The position numbers were made by a program, and so were the translations under genes. Shown here piece after piece: positions 47,151 to 56,647 of a stretch of DNA of 60,857 bases; position 1 is the stretch's first letter; each line of letters opens with the position of its first letter. Under the pieces are notes generated by a model. That model was not told the DNA's origin and made no database searches. It worked only from the letters and a program-made list of their open reading frames with translations. The DNA is from an uncultured Clostridia bacterium. Lineage in GTDB: Bacteria > Bacillota > Clostridia > Christensenellales > Borkfalkiaceae. Location: contig CANRKX010000002.1 of assembly GCA_947631325.1 (NCBI GenBank), positions 1 through 60,857 on the forward strand. The letters are read 5' to 3'.

Positions 47151-48572
47151 TTACTCTTTACCCGTCCAACAATAGGTGCAGAGCTTGCACGGCTCCAACC
47201 CTATCGCCATAATAAGCCCGTCTATCGACTGAAATTCCAACGATTCGAACTTGAATTTATCGCAAATCGCCTTGCGCATAGCCTTGCCGCGCGCCGTATT
47301 TGAATCTGCGTATTCTTGAAGGTGATTGACCGCATCCTCGCCTTCAAGTTCCATCATGGTGCGACGGGTTATGAGGTCCATATCCCCCGACGAACGGGAG
47401 AAATTGAGATATTTGCAACCGTACATTATGGGCGGGCAGGCAGAGCGCATGTGCACCGCCTTTGCGCCGTGGGAATACAGAAATTCCACCGTCTCTTTAA
47501 GCTGTGTGCCGCGCACGATTGAGTCGTCGACGAGAAGTAGCCGCTTGCCCTCGATAAACTCGTGTACGGGAATGAGCTTCATCTTCGCCACCTTGTTGCG
47601 CTCCGTCTGGTTGACGGGCATAAAGCTCCTCGACCAAGTGGGCGTATATTTTATGTAGGGGCGAGCGAAGGGCACCCCGCTTGCGTTTGCATAGCCTATC
47701 GCGTGGGGTGTGCCCGAATCGGGAACGCCGCCGACATAGTCTATTTGGTGCATATCGTGATTCTTTGCGTCGTTTTTGGCGAAAATTTCACCGTTACGGC
47801 AGCGCATTACTTCAACGTTCACCCCCTCGTAACTCGACGTGGGATAGCCGTAATACGACCATAGAAAGGCGCAAATCCTCATTTCCTTTTGCGGGGGCGA
47901 TAATTGTTTGACTCCGTCTGCGGAAATTTCGACAATTTCGGCGGGACCGAGCTCGCGATAGTCCGAATAGCCCAGCTTTTTATAGGCAAAGCTCTCGAAA
48001 GATGCGCAATATCCGTCGTCGCACTTGCCGAGTTGTATGGGAAGCCTGCCCACCTTGTCCCTTGCGGCGATTATGGTGCCGCGGTCGGTCAAAAGAAGTA
48101 TGGAAGCCGTGCCCTCAATCCTCTCCTGCGCGTATCGTATGCCCGAAACATAGTCGTCCTTGCTGTTTATGAGGGCTGCGACCACCTCGTTGGAGTTGAC
48201 TTTACTGCCCGTCATCGCATCGAAGTATCCGCCCCGCGCCAACACTTCACGCAAGATATCCTCGGCGTTGTTTATTATGCCTATGGTGCAGATGGCGTAT
48301 TTGCCCACTTTCGAGACCATGATGAGGGGCTGGGGATCCGTATCGCTTATACAGCCTATCGCCGCATTGCCCTGCATTTCGGAGACAACCTTCTCGAACT
48401 TGGTCCGAAAAGGCGCGTTCTCGATGTTGTGTATCTCGCGCTGTAAGCCTATGTCGGCTTTGTATGCCGCCATTCCGCCCCTCTTTGTGCCGAGATGTGA
48501 ATGATAGTCCGTCCCTATGAACACGTCAAAGACGGCGTCGGTTTTCTTGACTGCGCCGAAAAATCCGCCCAT
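47151..48572 (-). CDS. PurF paralogue lacking glutaminase catalytic residues
   Basis: MGGFFGAVKK in place of CGVFG; PRTase motif LLLVDDSIVRGTQLKETVEFL retained. Confidence 0.85.
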   Translation of the reverse strand: MGGFFGAVKKTDAVFDVFIGTDYHSHLGTKRGGMAAYKADIGLQREIHNIENAPFRTKFEKVVSEMQGNAAIGCISDTDPQPLIMVSKVGKYAICTIGIINNAEDILREVLARGGYFDAMTGSKVNSNEVVAALINSKDDYVSGIRYAQERIEGTASILLLTDRGTIIAARDKVGRLPIQLGKCDDGYCASFESFAYKKLGYSDYRELGPAEIVEISADGVKQLSPPQKEMRICAFLWSYYGYPTSSYEGVNVEVMRCRNGEIFAKNDAKNHDMHQIDYVGGVPDSGTPHAIGYANASGVPFARPYIKYTPTWSRSFMPVNQTERNKVAKMKLIPVHEFIEGKRLLLVDDSIVRGTQLKETVEFLYSHGAKAVHMRSACPPIMYGCKYLNFSRSSGDMDLITRRTMMELEGEDAVNHLQEYADSNTARGKAMRKAICDKFKFESLEFQSIDGLIMAIGLEPCKLCTYCWTGKE

Positions 48573-48578
48573 AAATAA

Positions 48579-49301
48579 TTATTCTCCCGTTAAGCGCTTG
48601 AATATTTCCTTGTATGCGTCCTCAACTCCGCCCAAATCCCTGCGGAATCTGTCCTTATCGAGGCTGACGTGCTTTGTCGTATCCCAAGTGTCCGCCTCCC
48701 AGAAGCGGCAAGTGTCGGGCGAAATTTCGTCTGCAAGCACTATCTGCCCCTTGAATCTGCCGAACTCCAACTTGAAGTCAATCAAGTCGATTTTGAGGGT
48801 CTTGAAGAAGGCTTTCATCTCGTCGTTTACGGCAAACGCCATCTTCTTTATGGTCTCTATCTCTTCCTTGGTGGCAAGGTTCAAGGCGAGCGCATGGTAG
48901 TCGTTTATGAGGGGGTCGCCCAGCTCGTCGTTCTTATATGAAAATTCGATTGTGGGCGCGGAGAACTTTGTGCCTTCGGGAACGCCGTATCTCTTTGAAA
49001 AACTGCCCGCCGCAACATTCCTTATGATGACTTCGAGGGGAACAATCTGCACTTTCTTGACAACGGTGTTTCTGTCGTCAATCTGCTCGACGAGGTGGGT
49101 GGGAATTCCCTTCTTTTCGAGCATGGACATCATCATGTTGCTCATCTTGTTGTTGATGACGCCCTTCCCCGCTATCGTGCCCTTTTTAAGTCCGTTGAAA
49201 GCCGTCGCGTCGTCCTTATATGAGACAATGACGTAATCGGGGTTTTCGGTCGCAAACACTTTCTTTGCCTTACCTTCGTAAAGCTGTTCCTTTTTCTGCA
49301 T
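48579..49301 (-). CDS. purC: SAICAR synthetase
   Basis: LYEGKAKKVFAT, LIDFKLEFGRF, LADEISPDTCRFW. Confidence 0.97.
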   Translation of the reverse strand: MQKKEQLYEGKAKKVFATENPDYVIVSYKDDATAFNGLKKGTIAGKGVINNKMSNMMMSMLEKKGIPTHLVEQIDDRNTVVKKVQIVPLEVIIRNVAAGSFSKRYGVPEGTKFSAPTIEFSYKNDELGDPLINDYHALALNLATKEEIETIKKMAFAVNDEMKAFFKTLKIDLIDFKLEFGRFKGQIVLADEISPDTCRFWEADTWDTTKHVSLDKDRFRRDLGGVEDAYKEIFKRLTGE

Positions 49302-49356
49302 AAGTTTACTCCTTTTATTGATTATAATTGCCCGACGAGGGCTCGTTTAAAAATTC

Positions 49357-49380
49357 TAAAACCCGCAGACAGACTGCGGG
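49357..49380 (-). terminator. Hairpin terminator between purE and purC
   Basis: Minus strand CCCGCAG-TCTGT-CTGCGGG-TTTT. Confidence 0.65.
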
Positions 49381-49387
49381 TATGGTT

Positions 49388-49885
49388 TTAAAGCTGCTCT
49401 GCTTCGCTTTGAAGAGCAATGTCGTCAGAGTTTATCTTCTTTCTCATTTCCGCCTTGTACTCTTTAAGCTTTGCGGAAATTTCGGGATACTTTATCCCGA
49501 GTATTTGCAGGGCAAGCAGCCCCGCGTTCTCGCCGCCGTTTACGCCGACCGTCGCAACGGGTATGCCCGAGGGCATCTGAACTATTGATAAAAGGCTGTC
49601 CAATCCCCCCATCATGTCTGTCTTTACGGGCAGACCTATAACGGGCAAGACGGTGCTTGCGGCGATTACTCCGCCCAAATGCGCGGCTTTGCCTGCGGCG
49701 CAGATTATGGCTTCGAACCCGTTCTTTTCTGCGTTCGCGGAAAACTCGTGCGCTTCCTCGGGGGTGCGGTGCGCCGAAATGACGCGCACCTCCGTCTCAA
49801 CGCCGAACCTCTTCAACACTTCGACGGCGGGCTTTACAACCCCGAAATCGGATTTACTGCCCATTATCACGGCTACTTTCTTCAT
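49388..49885 (-). CDS. purE: 5-(carboxyamino)imidazole ribonucleotide mutase
   Basis: VAVIMGSKSDFGV, SAHRTPEEAHEF, AGKAAHLGGVIA. Confidence 0.97.
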   Translation of the reverse strand: MKKVAVIMGSKSDFGVVKPAVEVLKRFGVETEVRVISAHRTPEEAHEFSANAEKNGFEAIICAAGKAAHLGGVIAASTVLPVIGLPVKTDMMGGLDSLLSIVQMPSGIPVATVGVNGGENAGLLALQILGIKYPEISAKLKEYKAEMRKKINSDDIALQSEAEQL

Positions 49886-49932
49886 AAATTCAACTCCGTA
49901 TTTTTAAGTTATTTTTTACGCATACTTTTGGT

Positions 49933-50232
49933 ATGTTGCTGCTGTATATAATCTTCGGCGTGTATATAGCCGCCATAAATTTTTATTCGGTCATGCTGTT
50001 AAAGTCTCAACGCGACGAATACGGCGATCAGGAAGCCCCCAAAACGGGCGACGGCAAGCTCATTCTCGCCGCCATTCTCGGCGGGGCTATCTCAATCTAT
50101 ATCGGCATGTTCATAATGCGATACAGGCTGAAAAATATGCTCTTGATGATACTTATGCCCGTCCTCGGAGTGCTCAACGTCTACCTCATTGTGATAGCCT
50201 TCCGTTCGGGATTCACAATGCTTGTTGTTTAG
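49933..50232 (+). CDS. DUF1294 family membrane protein
   Basis: Small 3-TM protein; LAAILGGAISIYIGMFIMRYRLKN. Confidence 0.7.
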   Translation: MLLLYIIFGVYIAAINFYSVMLLKSQRDEYGDQEAPKTGDGKLILAAILGGAISIYIGMFIMRYRLKNMLLMILMPVLGVLNVYLIVIAFRSGFTMLVV

Positions 50233-50383
50233 TACAACATTTACACGACTTAAATAAATTATAACACAATATCTTGTGAAAGAAAAACGTTTGAGAGTTG
50301 ATTTTTATAAATTTTATTTATAAAATTTGGTGCGAAACGGTTGACAAATTCAAAATTATATGTTTTTGACCCGAAAAAGTTAT

Positions 50384-50405
50384 CCGCCCGCTGTCCTGCG
50401 GGCGG
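50384..50405 (-). terminator. Intrinsic terminator downstream of mscL
   Basis: ccgcccgc-tgtcct-gcgggcgg with flanking A/T tracts. Confidence 0.75.
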
Positions 50406-50424
50406 AAAATTTTGTTTTTTTTAA

Positions 50425-50925
50425 TTACTTTGCGCTCTTTTCGGACTGCTGAGCTTTAAGAAGGTCGCGGATTTCCGTAAGCAGTTCTTCTTGCGTGGGC
50501 GCTGCGGGAGCGGCAGGCTCTGCTGCGACTTCCTCTGCGGGAGCGGCTTGCTCCTCTTCCTTCTTCTTTACGGCTTCCTTTAAAGCGTCCGCTCTTCTCC
50601 TGACGCCGTTTATGAGCTTGACGATGAGGAAGAGAACGACTGCGGTGATGAGGAAGGTGACTATTGCCGAGATGACCGCGCCGAAGTCAATTATAAGCGC
50701 TTCGGTCAACACGTTCCCCGCTTCGTCGAGCTGCGCTTCCCTCAAAACCACCTGCAATGCGCCCGTGCCGTCTGCGCCGGGTATCCAGTTGATAAGGGGC
50801 GTGAGGATGTTGTTCACTATTGCGGTGATTATCGCCGTGAACGCGCCGCCGATTATAATGCCGACAGCCATGTCAAGGACGTTGCCGCGAGTGATGAACT
50901 CTTTGAACTCTTTGAAAATCTTCAT
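50425..50925 (-). CDS. mscL: Large-conductance mechanosensitive channel
   Basis: FITRGNVLDMAVGIIIGGAFTAII; FLITAVVLFLIVKLIN. Confidence 0.95.
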   Translation of the reverse strand: MKIFKEFKEFITRGNVLDMAVGIIIGGAFTAIITAIVNNILTPLINWIPGADGTGALQVVLREAQLDEAGNVLTEALIIDFGAVISAIVTFLITAVVLFLIVKLINGVRRRADALKEAVKKKEEEQAAPAEEVAAEPAAPAAPTQEELLTEIRDLLKAQQSEKSAK

Positions 50926-51010
50926 GTTTTCATTCTCCTTGTTGTTTGTTCGTGTTATATTATAAAATCAACTTCGTAATATGTCAAGCAATTGTCAATG
51001 ATTAAATATA

Positions 51011-51667
51011 TTATTGCATAAGCGCGTCCACTATCGCCGCCCTCAGCTCCTCTTTTTTCGGCGACGAGTCCTTAAAGTGCTGATAGCTGTCGAAAATAAT
51101 CTTTCCCTTTGATATGACAATCGACCTGTCGGCAAGTTCCACCGCATCGTCCACGTCGTGCGTGACGGTCAGAACGGTTATGGGATTTTGCTCCCTCATC
51201 TTGAAAAACAGCGAAAACATCTGCCTTTTTATCTTCAAATCGAGGGAAGAAAAGGGCTCGTCCATGAGCATTACGTCGCCGCCGAAAAGAAAGGCGCGGG
51301 CGATTGCGACGCGCTGTTTTTCCCCGCCCGAAAGCCACAAGGGGTAACTTGCCGCCCTGTCTTTGAGCCCCGCCGTTTCAATCATCTCGTCCACCCGCTT
51401 TTCATCCTTGCAGATAAGTTGGAGATTGCCCTTGACCGTAAGGTTGGGCACGAGGCGGGGCGTCTGGAAGATATAGGAACACTTCAATTGGGGCACAATC
51501 CCCTCAAAGGGCGTCAATCCTGCAATTACATTTAATAATGTGGTCTTGCCGCTGCCGCTCGCACCGAGAATGGCGACGGTGCTGCCCTCGGCTATCGACA
51601 AATTGAAATTTTCATATACCGTCTTGTCGCCGTATTTTTTTGTAAGCGACTTTATCTCAATCATCAT
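51011..51667 (-). CDS. ABC importer ATP-binding protein (SsuB/TauB-like)
   Basis: ILGASGSGKTTLLNVIAGL, LSGGEKQRVAIARAF, VMLMDEPFSSLD. Confidence 0.93.
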   Translation of the reverse strand: MMIEIKSLTKKYGDKTVYENFNLSIAEGSTVAILGASGSGKTTLLNVIAGLTPFEGIVPQLKCSYIFQTPRLVPNLTVKGNLQLICKDEKRVDEMIETAGLKDRAASYPLWLSGGEKQRVAIARAFLFGGDVMLMDEPFSSLDLKIKRQMFSLFFKMREQNPITVLTVTHDVDDAVELADRSIVISKGKIIFDSYQHFKDSSPKKEELRAAIVDALMQ

Positions 51668-52445
51668 TCCCCTCCCTCTTGTTCCATTTATCGGTTATGC
51701 GGACGAGTTGGGAGATTGAAACGTCGATAATAAGCCCGAATATGACCGCCATCAGGGTGAGCGCGGCGAGCGTCGCCACGTATCCGCCCGAATTTGCAAG
51801 CTGCATCTTCCCGCCCAAGCCCTGCAACGTAAAGGCAAGCACTTCCGCCGAAATCATAATTTTCAGCCCGAGCGAGATATTCGCCCCCGTCTGCGAGAGG
51901 GTGTTGGGAAGTACGGCAGGGATATATATCGAAAACAGCTTTTCGCGCGCCGATAATTTATAGACTTTCGCCATCTCCTTCAAGCCGCCGTCTATGCCGT
52001 CTATCGAGGCGAGCAGTTGGGCGTAAATCATGGGGAAGAGCACGAGAAAGGTGACTATGACGGGTGCAATGTTCCTGTCCCCCGCCGTCCACCGCAAAAT
52101 GAGAAGAATGACGGCGAGCGTGGGCAAAATACGCACGAAGCCAACAATAGGTCTCAACGCCGCGCGCGCCCCGTCCGACAGAGCCGCCGCCGAAGCGCAG
52201 ACAGCCGCTAAAAGAAAGGAGATTATAAAGGCAATCAACGTCCTTAAAAGGGTGAAAGTTAAAGCTATCCAGAACGAGCCGTCCGCAAGCAGCCCGAAAA
52301 ATTCGCTCATGGTCTGCGAAAATTTTGGCACGAGCAGTTGGTTGCCGACGGCATATGCGGCAATTATCCACACGAGCCACATGAAGAATATAGCCGCCGC
52401 CGAAAAGAGGATATTCAGTTTTCTCTTGCCGAAGAATTTTTTCAC
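51657..52445 (-). CDS. ABC importer permease (SsuC/TauC-like)
   Basis: Six-TM protein, LLASIDGIDGGLKEMAKVYKLSAREKLFSIYIPAVLP. Confidence 0.9.
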   Translation of the reverse strand: MKKFFGKRKLNILFSAAAIFFMWLVWIIAAYAVGNQLLVPKFSQTMSEFFGLLADGSFWIALTFTLLRTLIAFIISFLLAAVCASAAALSDGARAALRPIVGFVRILPTLAVILLILRWTAGDRNIAPVIVTFLVLFPMIYAQLLASIDGIDGGLKEMAKVYKLSAREKLFSIYIPAVLPNTLSQTGANISLGLKIMISAEVLAFTLQGLGGKMQLANSGGYVATLAALTLMAVIFGLIIDVSISQLVRITDKWNKREGNDD

Positions 52446-52551
52446 CTGTCAATCCTTAAATTCAAAATTTTTACCGTGCGCCGACAAAAGCCGCAACTGC
52501 GCCGACAAAAGCCCGTGCTCATAACACAAAAATCTAAATATATATTGATAT

Positions 52552-53526
52552 TTATGCGGCGTAAAAGAAGGAATCGTCCGCCTGACGCGCAAAGGTTGTA
52601 TCGACGGCGACAAAGCTATCCAAAAGCGATTTCACGTCTTGTTTACACTCCGAGGAGGGTCTGAACTTTATCCCGCAGTGGTCGATGACAGTCGCCGAAA
52701 GGGTGTTGAAGGCGGGCGTCGTGTTGTCGGGGTCGGCATAGTGCGCCTTAATCGTGCTTAAAATATTATCGGCGGGAGTATTTTTGAGGTAGCTATCCGC
52801 TGTCGAAAGGGCGCCCGTGAATTCCTTTATGAAGTCGGGATTGCTCTCTATAATGCTGTTTTTGGCGAGAAGGACGGCTTGGGGATAGCCGTTGTCGCCG
52901 TAAAGGGTCTGCAAATCGCCCGCAACTTTAAGATTTAACTGTTGATTGCCCGCTCTGGTCGTTGCCGCGGGTTCGGGAAGCACGAAGTAATCGAAATCGG
53001 CGTCGCCGCTTACCTGCGCGGGTTGAACGGGCGAAAGTTCGGCGGACGTTTCATATTTTTTAAGCAGCGTCTTGAACATTACGCCGGGGAACATGGGAAG
53101 TTGCACCACCCCCACCTTTTTGCCGCCGATCTCCGCCGCAAAGTTGTCCTTCGTGAGCGTCGTCTTGTCCGAAGCCGAAAGTATATAGAGATTGCCGTTC
53201 GTGACTGAGCCGAGCATCTTGTATTTTTCGCCGTTGCCGAGAAGTTTTGAGGCGGCGTTCACGGGCATAACTATGAGGTCGGCGTTCTTGGTATCGTCCT
53301 CATAAGTCACATATGAAGTTATCGTATCGGCGACAACTATGTGATAGTCAACTGTTTGGGAAAGTTTTTTGTCTCCGCTCATCAGTTGAGTAAGTGCGAG
53401 TGCGGGCGCGCCGTCGGGCGCATAGACCGAGTAGGTCGCCCCGTCCTTCTTTGCGCATGCGACAAATCCCGCCGCGGCGACTGCGCAAGTAAGCGCGCAC
53501 AGTGCGAGTGCTAAAAGTTTCTTCAT
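52552..53526 (-). CDS. ABC importer substrate-binding lipoprotein
   Basis: Signal peptide with lipobox-like GFVACAKK; YAPDGAPALALTQLM. Confidence 0.88.
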   Translation of the reverse strand: MKKLLALALCALTCAVAAAGFVACAKKDGATYSVYAPDGAPALALTQLMSGDKKLSQTVDYHIVVADTITSYVTYEDDTKNADLIVMPVNAASKLLGNGEKYKMLGSVTNGNLYILSASDKTTLTKDNFAAEIGGKKVGVVQLPMFPGVMFKTLLKKYETSAELSPVQPAQVSGDADFDYFVLPEPAATTRAGNQQLNLKVAGDLQTLYGDNGYPQAVLLAKNSIIESNPDFIKEFTGALSTADSYLKNTPADNILSTIKAHYADPDNTTPAFNTLSATVIDHCGIKFRPSSECKQDVKSLLDSFVAVDTTFARQADDSFFYAA

Positions 53527-53574
53527 ATTGTTCTCCTTTCGGTATCAGGCTATTGCCTTTTACCTCAAAAATTA

Positions 53575-53817
53575 TTACACCTTTGACATGAGCGTCTTTG
53601 CGGTCACTCCCTCGAGCTGACCGAGTTTACCCGTTACGGCGTTTATTATCTCGGCGGGCGCGTCGATGGCGACGCAGATTACAAATACAGATTTTTGTCT
53701 GTATGGCAATCCCATTCTGCCGATAACATAGTCGCCGAATTCCGACAGCACCCCATTTATCTTGCCGCTCACTTCGCGATTTTCCGCGATAATGCTTATA
53801 ACTGCCAATCTGTTCAT
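53575..53817 (-). CDS. TM1266-like ACT-fold regulator (iron-only hydrogenase system regulator family)
   Basis: MNRLAVISIIAENREVSGKINGVLSEFGDYVIGRMGLPYRQKSVFVICVAIDAPAEIINAVTGKLGQLEGVTAKT; ATG at 53817. Confidence 0.75.
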   Translation of the reverse strand: MNRLAVISIIAENREVSGKINGVLSEFGDYVIGRMGLPYRQKSVFVICVAIDAPAEIINAVTGKLGQLEGVTAKTLMSKV

Positions 53818-53920
53818 AAAAAATCCCCCTTGCCCGAACAATGCAAGGGGAAAAACACGGCGCACCGTGCAATAAACTTATTCTCCCCTTTGCCCTCAGA
53901 TTGTCTCTTTGGGTTCAGGC
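53818..53920 (-). promoter_or_regulatory. Candidate attenuator/riboswitch-like 5' leader of the TM1266-like/ABC operon
   Basis: Terminator hairpin 53826-53850 plus T6; competing pairing 53884-53893 with 53843-53851. Confidence 0.65.
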
Positions 53921-53926
53921 TGACTT

Positions 53927-53955
53927 ATTTTAACATTTATAGGAAAAGTTTGCAA
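53927..53955 (-). promoter_or_regulatory. Promoter of the TM1266-like/ABC operon
   Basis: Minus strand TTGCAA-17 nt-TAAAAT. Confidence 0.6.
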
Positions 53956-53995
53956 CTATTTGCATATATATAGCAAAAATTTACATACTGTCTAT

Positions 53996-54262
53996 ATGAA
54001 AAGAGCTTTGATTTTAGTTGCGATATCTTTGAGCCTTTGCGTCATCTATGCCGCGGGTTTTGCGGGTGCGCGGACGGGAGCCGACAGCCCCGCCGCCGAA
54101 ATTGCCGAGCCGAACGCGAATATAAATAATATCCAAAACGGCGACGACATTGAAAAGGCAACACCCTTTAACGAAACAACGCCCTTTGACGGCGAATGGA
54201 GCGAAAGGGGATTTTTCATAAAGATTCCCTCTCCCCCGCTCGGCAGACACCTAAGGCATTGA
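53996..54262 (+). CDS. Small secreted/membrane-anchored protein of unknown function
   Basis: MKRALILVAISLSLCVIYAAGFAGA hydrophobic N-terminus; followed by a + strand terminator. Confidence 0.5.
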   Translation: MKRALILVAISLSLCVIYAAGFAGARTGADSPAAEIAEPNANINNIQNGDDIEKATPFNETTPFDGEWSERGFFIKIPSPPLGRHLRH

Positions 54263-54268
54263 CAGTAG

Positions 54269-54300
54269 GTCGGAAGTCACCCTTCCGACTTATTTTTATT
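54269..54300 (+). terminator. Intrinsic terminator
   Basis: gtcggaag-tcacc-cttccgac-ttatttttatt. Confidence 0.7.
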
Positions 54301-56517
54301 ATAGTTGATAAGGCAGCCGTCGAGAATTATCTTCTTCTCCTCTGCGGTCAACCTGTCCATATCGAGCATTATATTTTTTACTTTGCCGCCGGATAAGTGC
54401 TTTGCGGGGATTGCCGTGCAGTCCTCTTCAATCAGCGATTTGATATTGGGGATATAGACGTAATCGCCCACGGCAAAGTCGAAATTGCGGCATAAAAGGG
54501 GCAACATTCCCCAATTTATGAGGTTGGAGCGATAGCGTTTGGTGGCGTATTCGACGGCAATATTTGCAACGCCGCCCAAAACGCGCTGGCAGGACGCCGC
54601 CTGTTCCCTCGCCGAACCATCGCCCGGTTTTCTCGCGACGACGACGCTCCCAAAAAGAGTATCGGAATTCAGGTTTATTCCCGCCGCTTTCAACTCTTCA
54701 ATCACCTCTTCGGGCAGAGAGCCGCCCGCTCTCCTCTCCTCTTCCGCCGCCTTAACAGCCTTTGCGCGGGGAACATAGTCGGGGTCCTTTCTCGACAGCG
54801 CAAAGTTGGCAAGGCGCAGGGGATTGGAACGGTATGACGAAGTTTCGCCCGAGGGAATGAGTTCGTCCGTCGTGGTGACGGGGTCGGAAAGGACGGAGAC
54901 GACTTTCATCAGTATATCGCCTGTCATCGCAATCTGTTCGGGCCAGTCGGCGATATTGGGTCCGTATATAAGCTTTGCCTCGGGGTCGGGCTTGCCCTCT
55001 CCCCTATACACCCTGTTGTCGTATATGGTCTTGTCGAAATAGTATTTTTTGATTTTCGTATTGTATTCGGCTTGGGTTGCGGGGGTCAGAATTCCGCCGT
55101 TCGCCGCCGTCGCCGCAATCGAGCGGGCGTCCATAAGCGCAACCGCCGCAAGCTGCCCCTCTGCGGGCTTGCTGCCCTCCCTGTTCTCGAAGTTCCTCGT
55201 CGTATGGCGGATTGAAAGCCCGTTGTTTGCGGGCGTGTCTCCCGCGCCGAAGCAGGGTCCGCAGAACGCCGTTTTGACTATCGCGCCAGACGCCATCAAC
55301 TCGGACACATAGCCGTTATCGGCAAGGCACTTAAAGACGGGCTGGCTCTGGGGATAAACGCTCAGAGAAAATTCGTCGAATCCGCAGCTCTTTCCCCGCA
55401 AAATTTCCGCGGCAGCCGCGATATTTTCGTACGAGCCCCCCGCGCATCCCGCGATAACGCCTTGGTTTACATATATCTTTCCGTCCTTTATCTTGTCGCG
55501 CAGGCTGAAAACGCCGCCCTTCAAGAGCTTTGCGCCCGTCTTTTCGACGTCCGCCAAAATGTCGTCGCAATTCTCGATAAATTGGCTTATCGTATAGGCG
55601 TTCGACGGGTGGAAGGGCAACGCTATCATGGGTTCTATTCTCGACAAATCTATTACAACCGCACCGTCGTAATATGCGGGGTCGGCGGGATGCAGGGGCT
55701 TAAAATCGCCCTCGCGCCCGTGTTTTATAAAGAAGTCGCGGGTTATTTCGTCGGTCTCCCAAATACTTGAAAGGCAGGTGGTTTCGGTTGTCATAACGTC
55801 AATTCCGCACCTGAAATCCATGGACAGATTTTTTATCCCGGGACCGATGAATTCGAGAATTTTATTCTTGACAAATCCCTTTTTGAAGGTCGCTGCGACG
55901 AGGGCGATTGCAACGTCGTGCGGTCCCACCCCCTTCTTGGGCTTGCCCTTTAAGTATACTGCGATAACCTCGGGGCGCTTCACGTCATAAGTCTGCCCCA
56001 ACAGCTGTTTTACAAGTTCGGGTCCGCCCTCGCCCACCGCCATTGTGCCGAGCGCGCCATATCGGGTGTGGCTGTCCGAACCCAAAATCATCGCCCCGCA
56101 CTTCGCCTGCATCTCGCGCATGTATTGGTGTATTACGGCAAGGTGTGGCGGCACGAAATTGCCGCCGTAATGTTTCGCCGCAGACAACCCGAAGACGTGG
56201 TCGTCCTCGTTTATCGTTCCGCCGACGGCGCACAGCGAGTTATGACAGTTTGTCAAGGTATAGGGTATGGGGAACTCTTTAAGCCCCGAAGCCTTTGCCG
56301 TCTGAATTATCCCGACGTACGTTATGTCGTGCGAAGTCAGGGCGTCGAACTTTATCTTCAGATTTTCGTTATCGCCCTTGTTGTGCGCGGAAAGAATGGA
56401 GTACGCCATGGTCCCCTTCACCGCCTTTTGCTTTTTGCTCTCCACCATAAAGGCGACGTTTTCCTTTAAAAGCCTGCCCTCGGTGTAGTAAACTCCGCCG
56501 CGAATAAGTTTAATCAT
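54277..56517 (-). CDS. Aconitase-family hydratase
   Basis: [67 protein letters not shown]. Confidence 0.9.
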   Translation of the reverse strand: MIKLIRGGVYYTEGRLLKENVAFMVESKKQKAVKGTMAYSILSAHNKGDNENLKIKFDALTSHDITYVGIIQTAKASGLKEFPIPYTLTNCHNSLCAVGGTINEDDHVFGLSAAKHYGGNFVPPHLAVIHQYMREMQAKCGAMILGSDSHTRYGALGTMAVGEGGPELVKQLLGQTYDVKRPEVIAVYLKGKPKKGVGPHDVAIALVAATFKKGFVKNKILEFIGPGIKNLSMDFRCGIDVMTTETTCLSSIWETDEITRDFFIKHGREGDFKPLHPADPAYYDGAVVIDLSRIEPMIALPFHPSNAYTISQFIENCDDILADVEKTGAKLLKGGVFSLRDKIKDGKIYVNQGVIAGCAGGSYENIAAAAEILRGKSCGFDEFSLSVYPQSQPVFKCLADNGYVSELMASGAIVKTAFCGPCFGAGDTPANNGLSIRHTTRNFENREGSKPAEGQLAAVALMDARSIAATAANGGILTPATQAEYNTKIKKYYFDKTIYDNRVYRGEGKPDPEAKLIYGPNIADWPEQIAMTGDILMKVVSVLSDPVTTTDELIPSGETSSYRSNPLRLANFALSRKDPDYVPRAKAVKAAEEERRAGGSLPEEVIEELKAAGINLNSDTLFGSVVVARKPGDGSAREQAASCQRVLGGVANIAVEYATKRYRSNLINWGMLPLLCRNFDFAVGDYVYIPNIKSLIEEDCTAIPAKHLSGGKVKNIMLDMDRLTAEEKKIILDGCLINYNKNKSEG

Positions 56518-56647
56518 AACTCTTCCTCACTGTCTGTTTGTATCTATTTTATAATAATCCGACATAATTTTCAATTAATTCAAGCCGCAAATTATTAATC
56601 GGAATAATTTTGTTGCATTTTTCGGCGCTTTGACCTATAATATCGGT

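Noticed and set aside
49886-49932. Purine riboswitch upstream of purE
   Set aside because: The purE-DUF1294 intergenic region is only about 47 nt and shows no purine aptamer core
53818-53920. Assignment of the leader to TPP, T-box or another named riboswitch
   Set aside because: None of the conserved core sequences of these classes could be found by eye; left as an unnamed attenuator
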